Origin: Rhynochetos jubatus
Taxonomy: Eukaryota; Chordata; Aves; Eurypygiformes; Rhynochetidae
Assembly (NCBI GenBank): GCA_027574665.1
Contig: CM050651.1
Span: forward strand, 8,309,501 to 8,373,500
Reading direction: 5' to 3'
Length of the DNA stretch: 64,000 nt
Part shown: one piece after another, positions 48,686 to 60,400 of the stretch
How positions within the stretch are numbered: position 1 is the stretch's first letter
Layout of the letters: each line of letters begins with the position of its first letter
Notes under the pieces: model-generated
What the model saw: the letters and a program-made list of their open reading frames with translations, nothing else
What the model was told of the DNA's origin: nothing
Database searches by the model: none
Made by a program: the position numbers and the translations under genes

Positions 48686-51600
48686 CTGCTTTAAGCTTGG
48701 GATTAAGCCTTATGCACACATGGTATTTCAGATCTCATTGATTAGCAGCTGGCAAACAATTAGCTGTGTGACAATGAATGGCTAGTCAATCAGTGCCACT
48801 GAAGGAAAAGCATTGCATCTTATAGCTCTAAAATGTCACTCCTGTTGACATTTGCATATCAGCTTTTAAAAATCATGCACAGCCAGAGCACTGGGAGGGC
48901 TTTTTGGGGGGTTGGGGGTTTTTTTCTTCACTGATGGGTCTGAGTGGGAAAATCTGCCACTCAGGTGCTTTATCCATAGAGCCGCTGTCATTTAGGAAGT
49001 TCACCTGCAAAAGATGGAGCAGGCTCAGCAGGCAGAGCTGTGGCCCTGTTCTCGCTCCCTGCACTCATGCCGTGGGCTCATGGCACAAGTGTTCAACTGT
49101 CACCTTCCTGGCAGCGTCAGTGGTACCACTGGCCTGGCTTCACCTCTGTCAGACAATGTCTAGTCTGGGGGGCTTGGATTCCCACCAGAGGGGAAAACTC
49201 CCCGGTTGCCCAGATCATCTCCCATCCCAGCTTTGCACACAATCTCCAGGCATGGGCTCTGGTTCTCCCTGCTCCACCTAGGAGCTTGAGTGCTCCTTTT
49301 GTTTCTGAATGAAGAAGGGTTGCTTTGCTTTTGCAAGTTTTCACACAGTCCCAGCATGGTCCTAGGAGAACTCCTCAATCCCCCATCCCTGCTTCCAGTA
49401 GAGGTGATGACAATGGTCAATTGAATATATGTGGTTATTATAGGGAATTCTCAGTGCGCGTAGAGGTATTCTGCTGACTTTCTCTTCCTTGTTTCCTATT
49501 GATTGTAACTGGCATACAATTTAGTTTAGACTGTAGTTTTCATTTATTCTTAGCTGGAAACAATTTGCAGGAAACAAAGAAGAAAGTGTGAGAAGTGTGT
49601 TAATTAATGAGACAATGGGAAGGGTGAGACAATAGAGAAAAGGATCTGGAAGTAATCTTCCATATTTTACACACAGTTAACGATTCCCTCAGGATTCAGT
49701 TAGAAGCCTGCAAATAACATGGTTTTAGTCATTTACATATCTCCTGTATGGACTATTTACATAATTTGTCACTACAGTTTTCCCTTCTCTCATAACATAT
49801 TTTGCCGTTGCTGGGGTATGTTGTTTCTGGTTGTAATTACTTGATTTCCGTGTTGCATTAGGCAATGTGAATGTTTCCTTGGTTTTGCTTAATGCTGGTG
49901 TGCAAGTTGTTAAATGTTAGTATTTCTAACTGAATTCATAAATCTCTGTAGATTTTTCAAAGGCATCTCTTGGTCCAGAACTGAAAAGAAGGAGGATGTG
50001 GGAGTAATGGGCTAATCACAAAATGAAACTATTCATAATTGTTACAACCTTACCAGTGCTACAGCTTGCTTCTCTTATCTGCACAATGCAAAGTTCACTT
50101 AAGTGGCTTTCCTCAGAATGAACATGAAAGGTAACATTAACGGAGAGAGAACAGTTTGCTTTGAGGTGATGAGGTGGAACAAAAATACAGGGAATGTAAC
50201 ACAAGAGAAATGTTCAAAAGCATGTTTAAAAAGAATCAGTCTATAGAAAATGAATTTCAGCTCAGTAAAGTTTATACATGTCCAAGAAAAAGAACAATAA
50301 AAGAGGATGAAAAATATGTCCCTGCACACTTCCTTCCCTTTGCCTTCTAAAGGAGGGAGGTGGAGAGAGCAGAGAGTGAGGAGGAAGGAAACCTGAAGCG
50401 GAAACTTGACATTTCTTCATGTCCAGACTGAAACAACTTACAAATTTCTTGTGTCGTGGGGTTTTTTTTGGTTTGTTTGTTTGTCTTTTTCTTTTTAGTA
50501 ATAATGACTATTATGTTTCATTTCACCTCAGAATACTCATTTGAATTAAAATCTTGCTACAAAACACTGACAGGGAAAATTTATGAACACCTTTAATATT
50601 TTTGAGTGCAGAATTTTCATTTTTAAATGTGTTGTGACTTTAAGATTTCCACATTTGATACTGCTCAGTACTGTTAAAAAATTCCCTTAATTATACACCA
50701 TAGTGGCAGTGAAGGAGCTCGAGCTGCTGCAGAGCCCTTCCTGTGTCACCAATGCTCTGACCAAGAGGAGTATGGAAAACTTGGAGTGTATACTGTTATG
50801 TTTTATTATTTGGGTTCTGGTATGCCAACTGGTAATTAACACCCCACTCTGGCAAAGGTTTATATAAATGCTTAATTCTACCCCGTGAATAATCCCATTA
50901 GTACCACGTTATTCTGCCGCACGGAGGGAACCTTCCCAGAAAGGCTGCCTCGGTGTGAGTGTGGGATGTGTGGGAATGGAAATGTTATTTCAAAGTCAAT
51001 TATACCAGCATAAAAAAAGAAAAAAATACATTGAAAGGATATCAGAGAAAAATTCCAGCAGAACTTGAACTGTTAGAGTGAAATTTCATTCCCATCGATT
51101 AGGTGGACTCCAGTTTAAGTGAGGAATGTCATAAATCATGCGTTCCTTGAAGCAGTAAAGTGTTACACTTGACCTTCATAGGCAGGTAGTCATCTGTAAC
51201 CAGACAGCTCTGCTGTGAGGACTAGGTCTTGAGCACGGATTATTGCTTCAGAACGAATACTGACTTATAGTGGTGTATGCTCCATGGATACAACAGGAAA
51301 AAATACAAATTAGAGCCGTCTATCTTACCGGGTTTTGATTATGGAAGATTAGAAAGTGCTCTGGGTTCACATTCTGCCCTGGTTTACACTCTGGGTAATC
51401 TTCTCGCCTTCCAGCGACTCTCTGAGGTGTAAGTCATGACAGGGTGCTGGCTCTTTCGTTCTAGCCCCTATCACTTGATGAAAGCTTTTTCATCACCGGA
51501 GCATATGTTGTCCCTTCAAATACAGAGCCACCTCTGGAGCCTGAACACCTTTAGGAAGGGACCAGAAAGGTTTAATTCAGCTGCGTGTCTCTCCTCTCAG

Positions 51601-54060
51601 GCAGGACGCTCTCTGTCCAACACGTAATGCTCCAGGCTGGTAAGTGATATTTGGTATATTTTATTGTCATCTGCATAACTGTCCAGATTTTGGGAAGCCT
51701 TTAGTGCAAATATTGTAAATACAGTATGAACTGAAAAATTGTTCTCACAGGTGGTAACAGAATATTTTCATCATGGAGAGATAGATATTACAGCCAGTGC
51801 CTCAGCTGTCAGACTTGGCTGAGGCTTGGTAAGCCATGAACCTTCAGTTCTGTTGTGGATGTAATACCGCAGTGATGCTAGCTTAGTCATGTTCATCCTC
51901 TGCCAGCGTGGAGCAAAAGAGTGAAGGACTGATTGGCAGCATCTCCAAGGCTCTCTGATAGGCGTGGAGTTCTCTGTCTCAGGACAGTCCCCCACAGCTA
52001 ACATGGTGTTCAGATTCTGCACGCCGATGGGAACGTGGAGCATGCTCTGACTAGGTCTGCAGCAGAGTTACTTCCCAGAATATTTTGGATATTGCAACAT
52101 AGAAAGTGTTTTGCAGGACAGTGTTTCAGTAGGTTTGATCCCCTGCTCTGTGCCTTTTGGCAAGCATGGAAGAAGTGAGAATGCGATGCCATCCCAAAAA
52201 AGAAAGCAGGACTGGTACAGGCCACCTCCCAGTCTTCTCTCCCACTGCTTCAGCAACTTGTGCATCCAAAACACTAGGAAATACCAAAGTCTTCATATCA
52301 AATGTCATCACATCTATTCTGTATGTGTTTTACAGAAAGAATGAGGCAGGGAAAACAGGGGATGTGTTAAGGAAGATGACAGCAGCCTTTGTGCCTTCAT
52401 TTTATTCCATGTATTTATTTTTATACTCAATTACTAGGGAACTTCTGCCTCTGAAAATACAAAGTCATGATCTGGACCTCCAGGAAAAGAAAGCAAGCAC
52501 ACTAACTTCATTTTGAAGCTGGTCCAGAGGCAAGCCCTGCTCTGGTTCCTGCAGCCCTGACTGCTGCTGGATGTGCTGCGGCAAACCTCAGTCTCTGGGC
52601 AGCCTTAGTATCTTTTATCCAGAATCTATGACAAAAACAGATACTGAGATCAGACAGTCTGTTGCCTTAACCACATCCTTGTGTATCTGGGCAGTCATAC
52701 CACTGTGTTAAAACCAGTAAGGGCATCCTGATCTTTACCCCTGCTATTGGGTTCTCGCTGTTCAGCGGCGACAGATACTGAGGCAGATGATCTTTGTATA
52801 AGGTAATTTCTGTTGTGTGCCTCTTGCCGGTTGCACTGAGCCCTTTCATGTTGTTAAAATGCAATTGAACAAGAGCAAGTCTCATGTTGGTAGCAATCTG
52901 TCATCTTCTCATCCAAACGTACAGTCTGGCCTTTCATACCCATTACAGTCTGTCTGCTGCATAGATGAGCTTTGCTGCACTGTCCACTCTTCACTGTATA
53001 ACAGACCATATTTTTTCTTTCTCATCTTTCCCTTATAATTATCACTGACATTTTCTTTCCTTTACAATGACACTGACAGCAAAAATACTAACCCTCCTTC
53101 TGCCCTTTCAACAATCCAGCTTTTCCCTTTCCTATAGCTTCCATCACCAGGACAGATACTTAGACTTCCTCTATGTATTCTTCAGTATTTTTTTGTCTCT
53201 ATGCATCCTGAGTCATCAAGAGCTGACTTACTACATACTCTCTTCAATTCACACAGTTCCCTTTCTTTGCAGTAGATTTACTGTGACCTTACCAGTTTGT
53301 CTGAATTCAAACAGCTAATTGCTTTCTGACGCTGTTGCGTAGCCTTGAACTGACTGTCGAGGATTATGACGTGTCCTGTTTCACAGGTTCATGCTACATT
53401 ATATTTTGTCATATAGAAAGAGAGCAAGACAAGTTTGAAATAATTAACACAACTACCAATGACTATGTAACAGAAGAAATAATCAAAGAACTCATTGATT
53501 TCACAGGAAATTTGTTATTCATCACGCAGGAGGAAGTGCATACATTTTGCTGACTTTCACTGGTGAACCAAGAAAGTAAAAATGTCAGCTTCTTGCTAGC
53601 AGTGAAAAAATGTTTACTAGTCACTCAATCTGTAAAAAAAGAGTTACGTGAAACTGAAATATGCTCCTGTGCCATTAAAACAGGAGGATCAATTTACAAA
53701 TATACCTGTGGTAGATAGTTACACAGCTTGATCCGTAATCTGCCGAGATCCTTGCAAAGGTTCCCATTGGTTCCAGCTGGCTCACACCACGATTTTACTT
53801 TTGCCAAGGCGATCAGAAATACGCTTCTCTTGGGATGGAGGTAAGAAAGGACATAGCTACTTCAGAATTTTTTCTGCATCCTGGGCTTTGTGCAAGTCTA
53901 GATCTCAAAGTAAATCAAGCCCCTGGAGTTTTAAGCTTTCGGAATGATTCTCCATGTTGACTTCACTTACTGTATCCTTTTCTTTCCCCGTCTCAGCCTT
54001 TATGTCGCAAAGATAAAACAAACCTGGAAGGAACTAGAAGTATTGTCAATACATGTTGGA

Positions 54061-54144
54061 TCTGTGCATCTGTGCACGTGAGTGTGCAAACCCACATACA
54101 CACACAGGTATTTGTGTCTGTGCACACGTGTATGTGTTCACAGG
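54061..54144. repeat. Degenerate TG/CA alternating patch
   Basis: A run dominated by GTGTG and CACAC steps with interruptions, including two CACGTG hexamers at 54075-54080 and 54125-54130. Alternating purine-pyrimidine sequence can adopt Z-DNA. The patch is too irregular to be a clean (TG)n microsatellite. Confidence 0.65.
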
Positions 54145-56535
54145 GACTACCTTTGCTTTCTTTCAGGAGACAAGCTCTGGGAAGGCTTTATTTTGTGGAG
54201 CGAGTTAAACGTTCGCAGTGCACTTGGCCTGCTAGATTTGCCTGCGTGGATATTTCCCATTTCACACCGGAACAATGGCTTGTTAAAGGAGGAAACGGTA
54301 TCACTATCACTCAAAATCCAGTGACACTGAAGGTCACTGTGGGAAAACAACATCAAGAAAGCAATGATTGTAACTTGGGAAGGAAACCTAGAACTGTGGA
54401 TTAACAGCCTCGTTTGTATTTACAGTATAATATAAGGATGCAGTGAAGATATCTGGTGATTTGTATAAAGCTATCAGTTAAAGACAATTAGGGAAGCAAC
54501 AAACACAGAAAGAGACAAATTCGAATAAACTGCTGCAGGCAGGGTTGGCTACAGTTTGAGAGTAAATGTAGTTGTTTCTTGTTAATGCCCGCAGCTTAGC
54601 AATTTGACTAACTCTCTGTGACACTTCAAATGTCCTCCTGAGAAATTCACCTGCACTGAGTTTATGGACAGGGATACGAATGCAGCTGCAGGAAAATATA
54701 CTATGAAGCTGAATCTTCAGACTTCTAAGTGAACTGATACTGAAAACAAGCAAATTAAAAAGAGTGAGACTGTTCTCTGGCTTCTGGCAAGTTGATGTTT
54801 TTGCTGTTTCAAGCAAAGTGACAAGTCAGTCAAATACCAACAAAGAAATAGTAAAGCTAACCAGAGAAAGTAAGGGTTCTCCTTAGGCAAATGAATCACT
54901 GACAATAGCTAAGAGTAACTGCCTATCATCTACATTACTGATCTATTTGGGAGGTGAAACCAAGGACATTTTACCCTCTAAGTCCCTGATCCTTACCACC
55001 AACAACAAAAATTCTATAGCATTTAATTGCATACTCTGCAGTCTCACCAACTCCAGTGGGATGACCTGAAGCCAAGCATAAAACTGAGGACACATGCAAG
55101 ACTTTCGGCTGGATTTAAAAATATTGCTGTTTTGTTTCCAAGTGGTCAGTAATGTCCCAGCTAGCAAATGTGCCTGTGCCCTCCTGTACAGCACACATTT
55201 TTTCCATGCTGCTTACATTATCACTTGCTAAATTTATCACAGTGCCTCCCTAACATTGCATGGCTTTCCTGCCTGGGAATTTCAGATATAACAGAGTGGA
55301 TACTCTGGCTGGTCACATTTTCAAAGACAGCCAACACCCTTTACAGCCACAATTTGCCAGCAAGTGTCCTACTTGCAATATTCATCTGCAAAGTTGGAGG
55401 GTGTGTTTTCTCAGAGACAATTGAATTGAGGAACTCTCACAGATAGACGGTGACAAATCACACTGTGTCCTTCCTGCTGTGTGTTCTGTTGTGTAGTTCA
55501 GATCTTCGGCATGTCTTTTTACTTGCAGTGTTTCAGCTGAGAGTGAGGAAGGAAGGAGGATGTTTAACAGGGAAACAGCTTTCAGGAGTAAACGATACCC
55601 TCATGAGTCGCCATGACCTTTGAAAAATGGGGTAAAAACTCTTAGCTGGAACTAAAGCCAGCTCTGCATATATAGCACATGCATCAGGACAAATTTATTT
55701 GAAAACAGTAAATGACAGGAAGCCATTTGAGAGCATCTAGATATGAGCACACTCAGCTTAGCTTAAGCAACGCCATGTCTCTATGAAGGTATTTGAGTTT
55801 ACGTCTGTTTACAAAGGATCCTCAGTTTGATTCAGGTGAGATTTGAACCCCAGTGTGGAAAATGTGAGACTGTTTCCTGATCTCACACTGCCCGCAGTCA
55901 TTAGCACGCTCTGGTCCCAGAACAGTGGGATGAACCATTGCAAAGGTAGGAGTCATTTCTTTGCCTGAGCTTGGTGCCTGAGACCATACTTGAGAGCATA
56001 AATTGCCACAGCCCCATTGCCTTCTGCTAAGCTAGAACACCCATGGGAGAGTTGGCCTGGGCATGTTTTTTATTCTGGATATTCATCAGATATTGTAACT
56101 CTCTCTGTGTCAAACATCCATCAAAGATTTCTTCTACAAATGGGCTTGTGAGAAATAAGTCTCTTTCCTTCTAAATACATCTGGAGGAGTCCTATCAATC
56201 AGTGATGTGCTGACAAGGGGTGTAACGTTTGCTTGCGTGCTCCTTTACTCTTTAAAAGGCAGTCATTAAAAAAGAACTGTTTACGGATGTTTTGAGTTCA
56301 GTAAAGTTGTGCTGCAAATCCTGCCAGTTGCCTACCTCAAGAATAAATGTGGCTTTATCTCCAGTTAGATGGTAACGTACACATCTTGGGCCAACAGGTT
56401 GATATACAAGAGCTGTTAATTAATGTATTAAGTATATTTGAAGGATGGAGGTCAATGTGCATTTTTTCCAGGGCCTCTTTCTGTTTCCATTATTTATTGA
56501 GCAAAAAGAAAACCAACACAAGGTTAGAGTCCACG

Positions 56536-56578
56536 ATTTAATTAATTTTCAAACGGAATTAATTAATTTTCAGACTGA
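56536..56578. repeat. AT-rich tandem duplication (about 21 bp unit)
   Basis: Two adjacent copies of a unit around TTAATTAATTTTCA, followed by AACGGA in the first copy and GACTGA in the second. This is a simple slippage-type duplication with minor divergence. Confidence 0.75.
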
Positions 56579-56651
56579 AGGCAGTAGTTGTATTGCTTTC
56601 TACCGGATGGACCTTCCTTTCTTCATCCCTCTCTGTCTGTCTTTACACAGT

Positions 56652-56666
56652 AAAAAAAAAAAAAAA
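56652..56666. repeat. Poly(A) tract
   Basis: Fifteen consecutive A residues. There is no retroposon body in front of it that I recognise. Confidence 0.9.
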
Positions 56667-57380
56667 TTAAACCCCACACTTATCAAGCCTATATAATTTC
56701 AGCATAAATGTTTCCATATGTATGTCTCATAATAGTCTAACAGGGACAACAGCTAGCACTGGCCTTTTTTGTATAGCCAGGAAAGGGCAGAATGTAATTA
56801 AATCTGTGTTTAAATGTTGGGTAACTGAAGATAGGTTATATGAGAATGACAAGAGGCTTGTCGATAGCCAGGAGAATTGGATCCATGAAATAGGCTTCTT
56901 GCATGAAAAATAATGAGCAGTTTTGTATCAGTCTTCAAAAGGAATATTATGCGGGGCAGCAAATTCCCGAGAGAGGGGATACTTGTAGGTTTTTTAGTAC
57001 ACATAGACTGTATGTCCCCTAAACTTCATCTATAGGCTTAGAAGGGTATGTGCTATGGTCTTTTTGTGTACCTGGAAAGCCTCAGTTTTATTAAATGCAG
57101 GCTGGGAACTAGTGCTATTTGAGTTAACTTCAGTTCAGCCCTGACCACAAACCACTCTCATGAGTGATAGCACATACCCAAAATGCTGCTTCAGAGATAC
57201 AAGGATTAGGCCCTCCTTTCACGCTGCATGCACCAGTGGGATGTGCCAGGTACTACACCAGCTGTTCTTTTACCATAACCCTGCCTGCTATGTTTTTAAT
57301 TCCAACTGAGAATATTAGAAAATCATTACTTCCTCCTCAGAAATGCAGGAGCATAATGCTGCCATCAGTCTGACGATTTG

Positions 57381-57472
57381 AGCAACCTGGTCTAGTGGAG
57401 GGTGTCCCTGCCCATGGCAGGGGGTTGGAACTGGATGATCTTCCAACCCAAACCGTTCTGTGATTCTATGAT
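57381..57472 (+). mobile_element. CR1 LINE 3'-end fragment, plus strand
   Basis: About 90 bases matching only the CR1 3' UTR and tail: AGCAACCTGGTCTAGTGGAG, then TGTCCCTGCCCATGGCAGGG, GGTTGGAACTGGATGATC, CCAACCCAAACCGTTCTG, ending in TGATTCTATGAT octamers. About ten bases usually present between GATGATC and TTCCAACC are missing, a small internal deletion. No ORF2 remains, so it is a severely 5'-truncated copy. It lies opposite in orientation to the two larger CR1 copies in this window. Confidence 0.93.
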
Positions 57473-60400
57473 ATAAATATGCTGACCCTCTACTGGGGCT
57501 ATGAGGAAAGAAGGATTAGTAGCAACTGACCTTGCTGTCAAGGTCGTGTTCAACACTCCAGTTTGGGTTGACAGCTGGCACCCCAGAGAGCCACGCTGTC
57601 ATTTTGAGTTGTAATCTCTAAATGATGATACCAGAGATCATTTCCCAGCTCATGGAACGTGGTGATATCTCCCACCACAACTCTATGCTTGGGAAGATCA
57701 GGGGCATGCATTGCCTTCATGTAACATCCTGCTTTCCATAAAGTGGGAAACATTAATAAGGATGTTGAAAAACAAGCTCCGGTGCATTCTGACCACCGAG
57801 CATACCTGCCATGCGCTTCAGATGTGGCTTTAATGTCTACACCACTATAGGCAGAAGGCGTATGGACACTGGGGAATCTGCTTTAAGCCCGTTGCAATTA
57901 TTCTTCTTTCACAATAGAGACACAGCCTACCTGGCTCTCTTGTTTGCATCCTGCTTCCTTATTGATGATTAAGTATAAAGCTCAGAATGACACAGGCAGT
58001 TGGAGATCGGGCATGTGATATTGTGAAAGCCTCAGTCATCAAACATGTATGTGCATTAGCTGGAAGCATGATGTGGAGGGAGAGGTTGGGGTGAAGTTAT
58101 TAAAGCTGTTCTCAGCACCTCGTGCACTGTCTGGGAAATGGCACATCGGAAATCATTTTTGATGTCATTAAAGTGGGGGAAAAAGCCCTAAAAACTGTGC
58201 TACATGAAACGTTTTTTATACTGTCCATGGCTGGTAAAGCTCCACTCGGTGCAAAGAAGTTGTACTTACCTAATGTGCAATGCACTGTCTGCAGAGAATT
58301 AAAAGCAATTTGAATCCTTAACATTCTCTTTCAGAAGTGAGGAGAATAAAAAAACTGAAAGTAGTATGTCTTCTCTACATGCATCTTTTCTCTCTACTAT
58401 TTTCTGATTAATTTTATTGTCACCTGGTCTAAGCTTGCTTTATGCTGTCACCTAACAAAGCCAGTATCTGCCTCTGCAGTGCCAGTTGCTCTGCAGCCTC
58501 TAGGCAGCGTAAGAGAAATAAAGGCAAAAAGAATGGTGAACGCATTAACAGTCTATTACTGATTTAGTTCAACCTTGAACTATGATTGTTGGAAATGTCA
58601 GCATCGGAAGTTTATCCACTCGCTCCTATATGCAAGACTTTTCTTCAGCATGTAGTCTTACTGGTTTTTTACCTGACAAATTTCATATATACACACATTT
58701 CATCACACAATACAAATCCAACAGTGCAAATACCTCCGTGAGTTTTACAGAGACTTCCTGTATACTGAAGAGGGAGAATAAATAGCAAACCAGCATGAAT
58801 GACTGAGGGATAGTTCCATCAAGGGTTTCTGGTGATGTTATAAACAAAATGAACCTCAAGTCACCAGAAACCTGACCCAAAATTATAGCCCTGTGCTTCA
58901 AATAAAACCCTGTAAAAAATTAATGTGTGAATGTAAATTTAATGCGTTCATTTTGAAAATGACGCAAAAGAGCATATCTTTAAACTGTTCCTGCCTGCTT
59001 CTCCTTTCTTTAGTGTTCTGGAGGCTTTTTGAAAAAGGAATATGCCTTGATTTTCCTTTTGTAAAATAAAGCTGGCTGAATGCTCTCTGATTTGGAGACA
59101 CATTTGTAAATTCTTGGAGCAGTTTAAAATTCGGTGGGGTGGGTAGCCCTCTAATCCATACTGTCCACATTATTTTAGGCCAGGCTGGGTTCAAGACTAT
59201 AATCACAGTGCACCAACTGTTCTTGTGGTTGTAACTCAAGTGGAAAAAGGAGATTGCACATCCCTGTAGGATGATATTTAGAAAATGTGTCCATTAAAAC
59301 CCCATGGATAGATGGGATTTTCAGATATTTTCAGCTTTCCTTGAACACAGTGAAGCAAAGTGGTGGAGGCTGGACCAAGAGGGGAACTATGGCATTGAGA
59401 GAGGTGGCTGGGGAAGTGCCAAGGTTTCCGCCGGGGGAATTTGTGAGCTGCTGCAGCCTGGCCTTGCCTGAGCCTGCTGCCTCATCCACAAAAGGCAGCA
59501 AAGCTGACTAGTGTCCCTGAGAGGTCACATTATGGTTGACTCAGGTGATTTCTTCTTTGACTGTCCATCCAGTCATGCAATGACCACATGCAAAAAGTTT
59601 GTTTGTCCTCAAATAGCCTCCAAGCACCAGCCCTCTTCAAAAATTAATTCAGTCCAAGCTGATGAATGGGGCTAGGTTGCTACCTCTGCAGGATAAAAAC
59701 CGGTGGGGAAATAAAGACTAACAATTTGCCTCTTTGAAGCCTAAAAAAACTTTTTCATCCTTTAGCGTGACGTATCGTAAGTGACATCCGTTCCTTACAT
59801 TAGTATCTGCAGACTATAATTATCCATGTAATATAACAGCTGGGGGAGTGTTTTTGTATGCTTTGGGTTGAAGGATGCTTTGGAAGGCTAAACAGTGCTT
59901 ACTAATAATAGGACCTCTAAAATGCTACGTGGGTTTCTTTGTAAAAAGGCCCCTTTTCTCTTCTGCCCTGAACCAACCACGGGGCACCGAGAAGCCAATG
60001 TTCTGCCCCCATCATTCCCTCTACGCTCTGCAGCTCTGGTGCCTGGAAATCCTGCTGTCCCACAGTTAACCAAGCCGCCCATTTTTTGTTGTCTCAGAGG
60101 GGCCTTTTCCTATTCATGCTGGGAAGGGAAGGATGCTTTGTCCTTTTGTCATTTCCAGTCTTTGCCCCAGGATCTGAGAGGGGACCAGGCGGCAGGGAGG
60201 AGGTGAGGAAGGAAGGCTGGGCCTCCAACCTGCAGAGGGAAAAGAAATCAGCCAGCTTTACATTCTTGCAGGCAGAGAGCCTTCTGAGAAAGAAAAATAG
60301 GGGTTTCAGCCCCCTGCCTGGACTGTAAGGGCAAGAACAACTCCTGGGTTTAATTTATTTTACCCATTAGTTACCCACGGTGGCTTATGCAGAATGGCAG

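Larger units (their letters stand above)
47651..57380. other. Gene-free AT-rich DNA with exon-like intervals
   Basis: No gene is recognised. Just beyond the CR1 junction there is an 11-bp tandem doublet (AGTCAACCCA twice, 47660-47680). The stretch also holds a T15 tract near 48.68 kb, a CTCF-like core at 49182-49193, exon-like intervals at 51.41-51.64 kb, a TG/CA-rich patch at 54.06-54.14 kb with two CACGTG E-boxes, a small AT-rich duplication at 56536-56578 and an A15 tract near 56.66 kb. Confidence 0.55.

Noticed and set aside
53335..53553. 72-codon plus-strand frame with protein-like composition
   Set aside because: Too short to judge, no splice signals or homology recognised, and similar frames occur throughout AT-rich DNA.
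59740..59785. Acceptor-like CATCCTTTAG, 11 bases, then GTAAGT
   Set aside because: The interval is too short for a plausible exon without other support; such pseudo-exons are frequent on both strands here.
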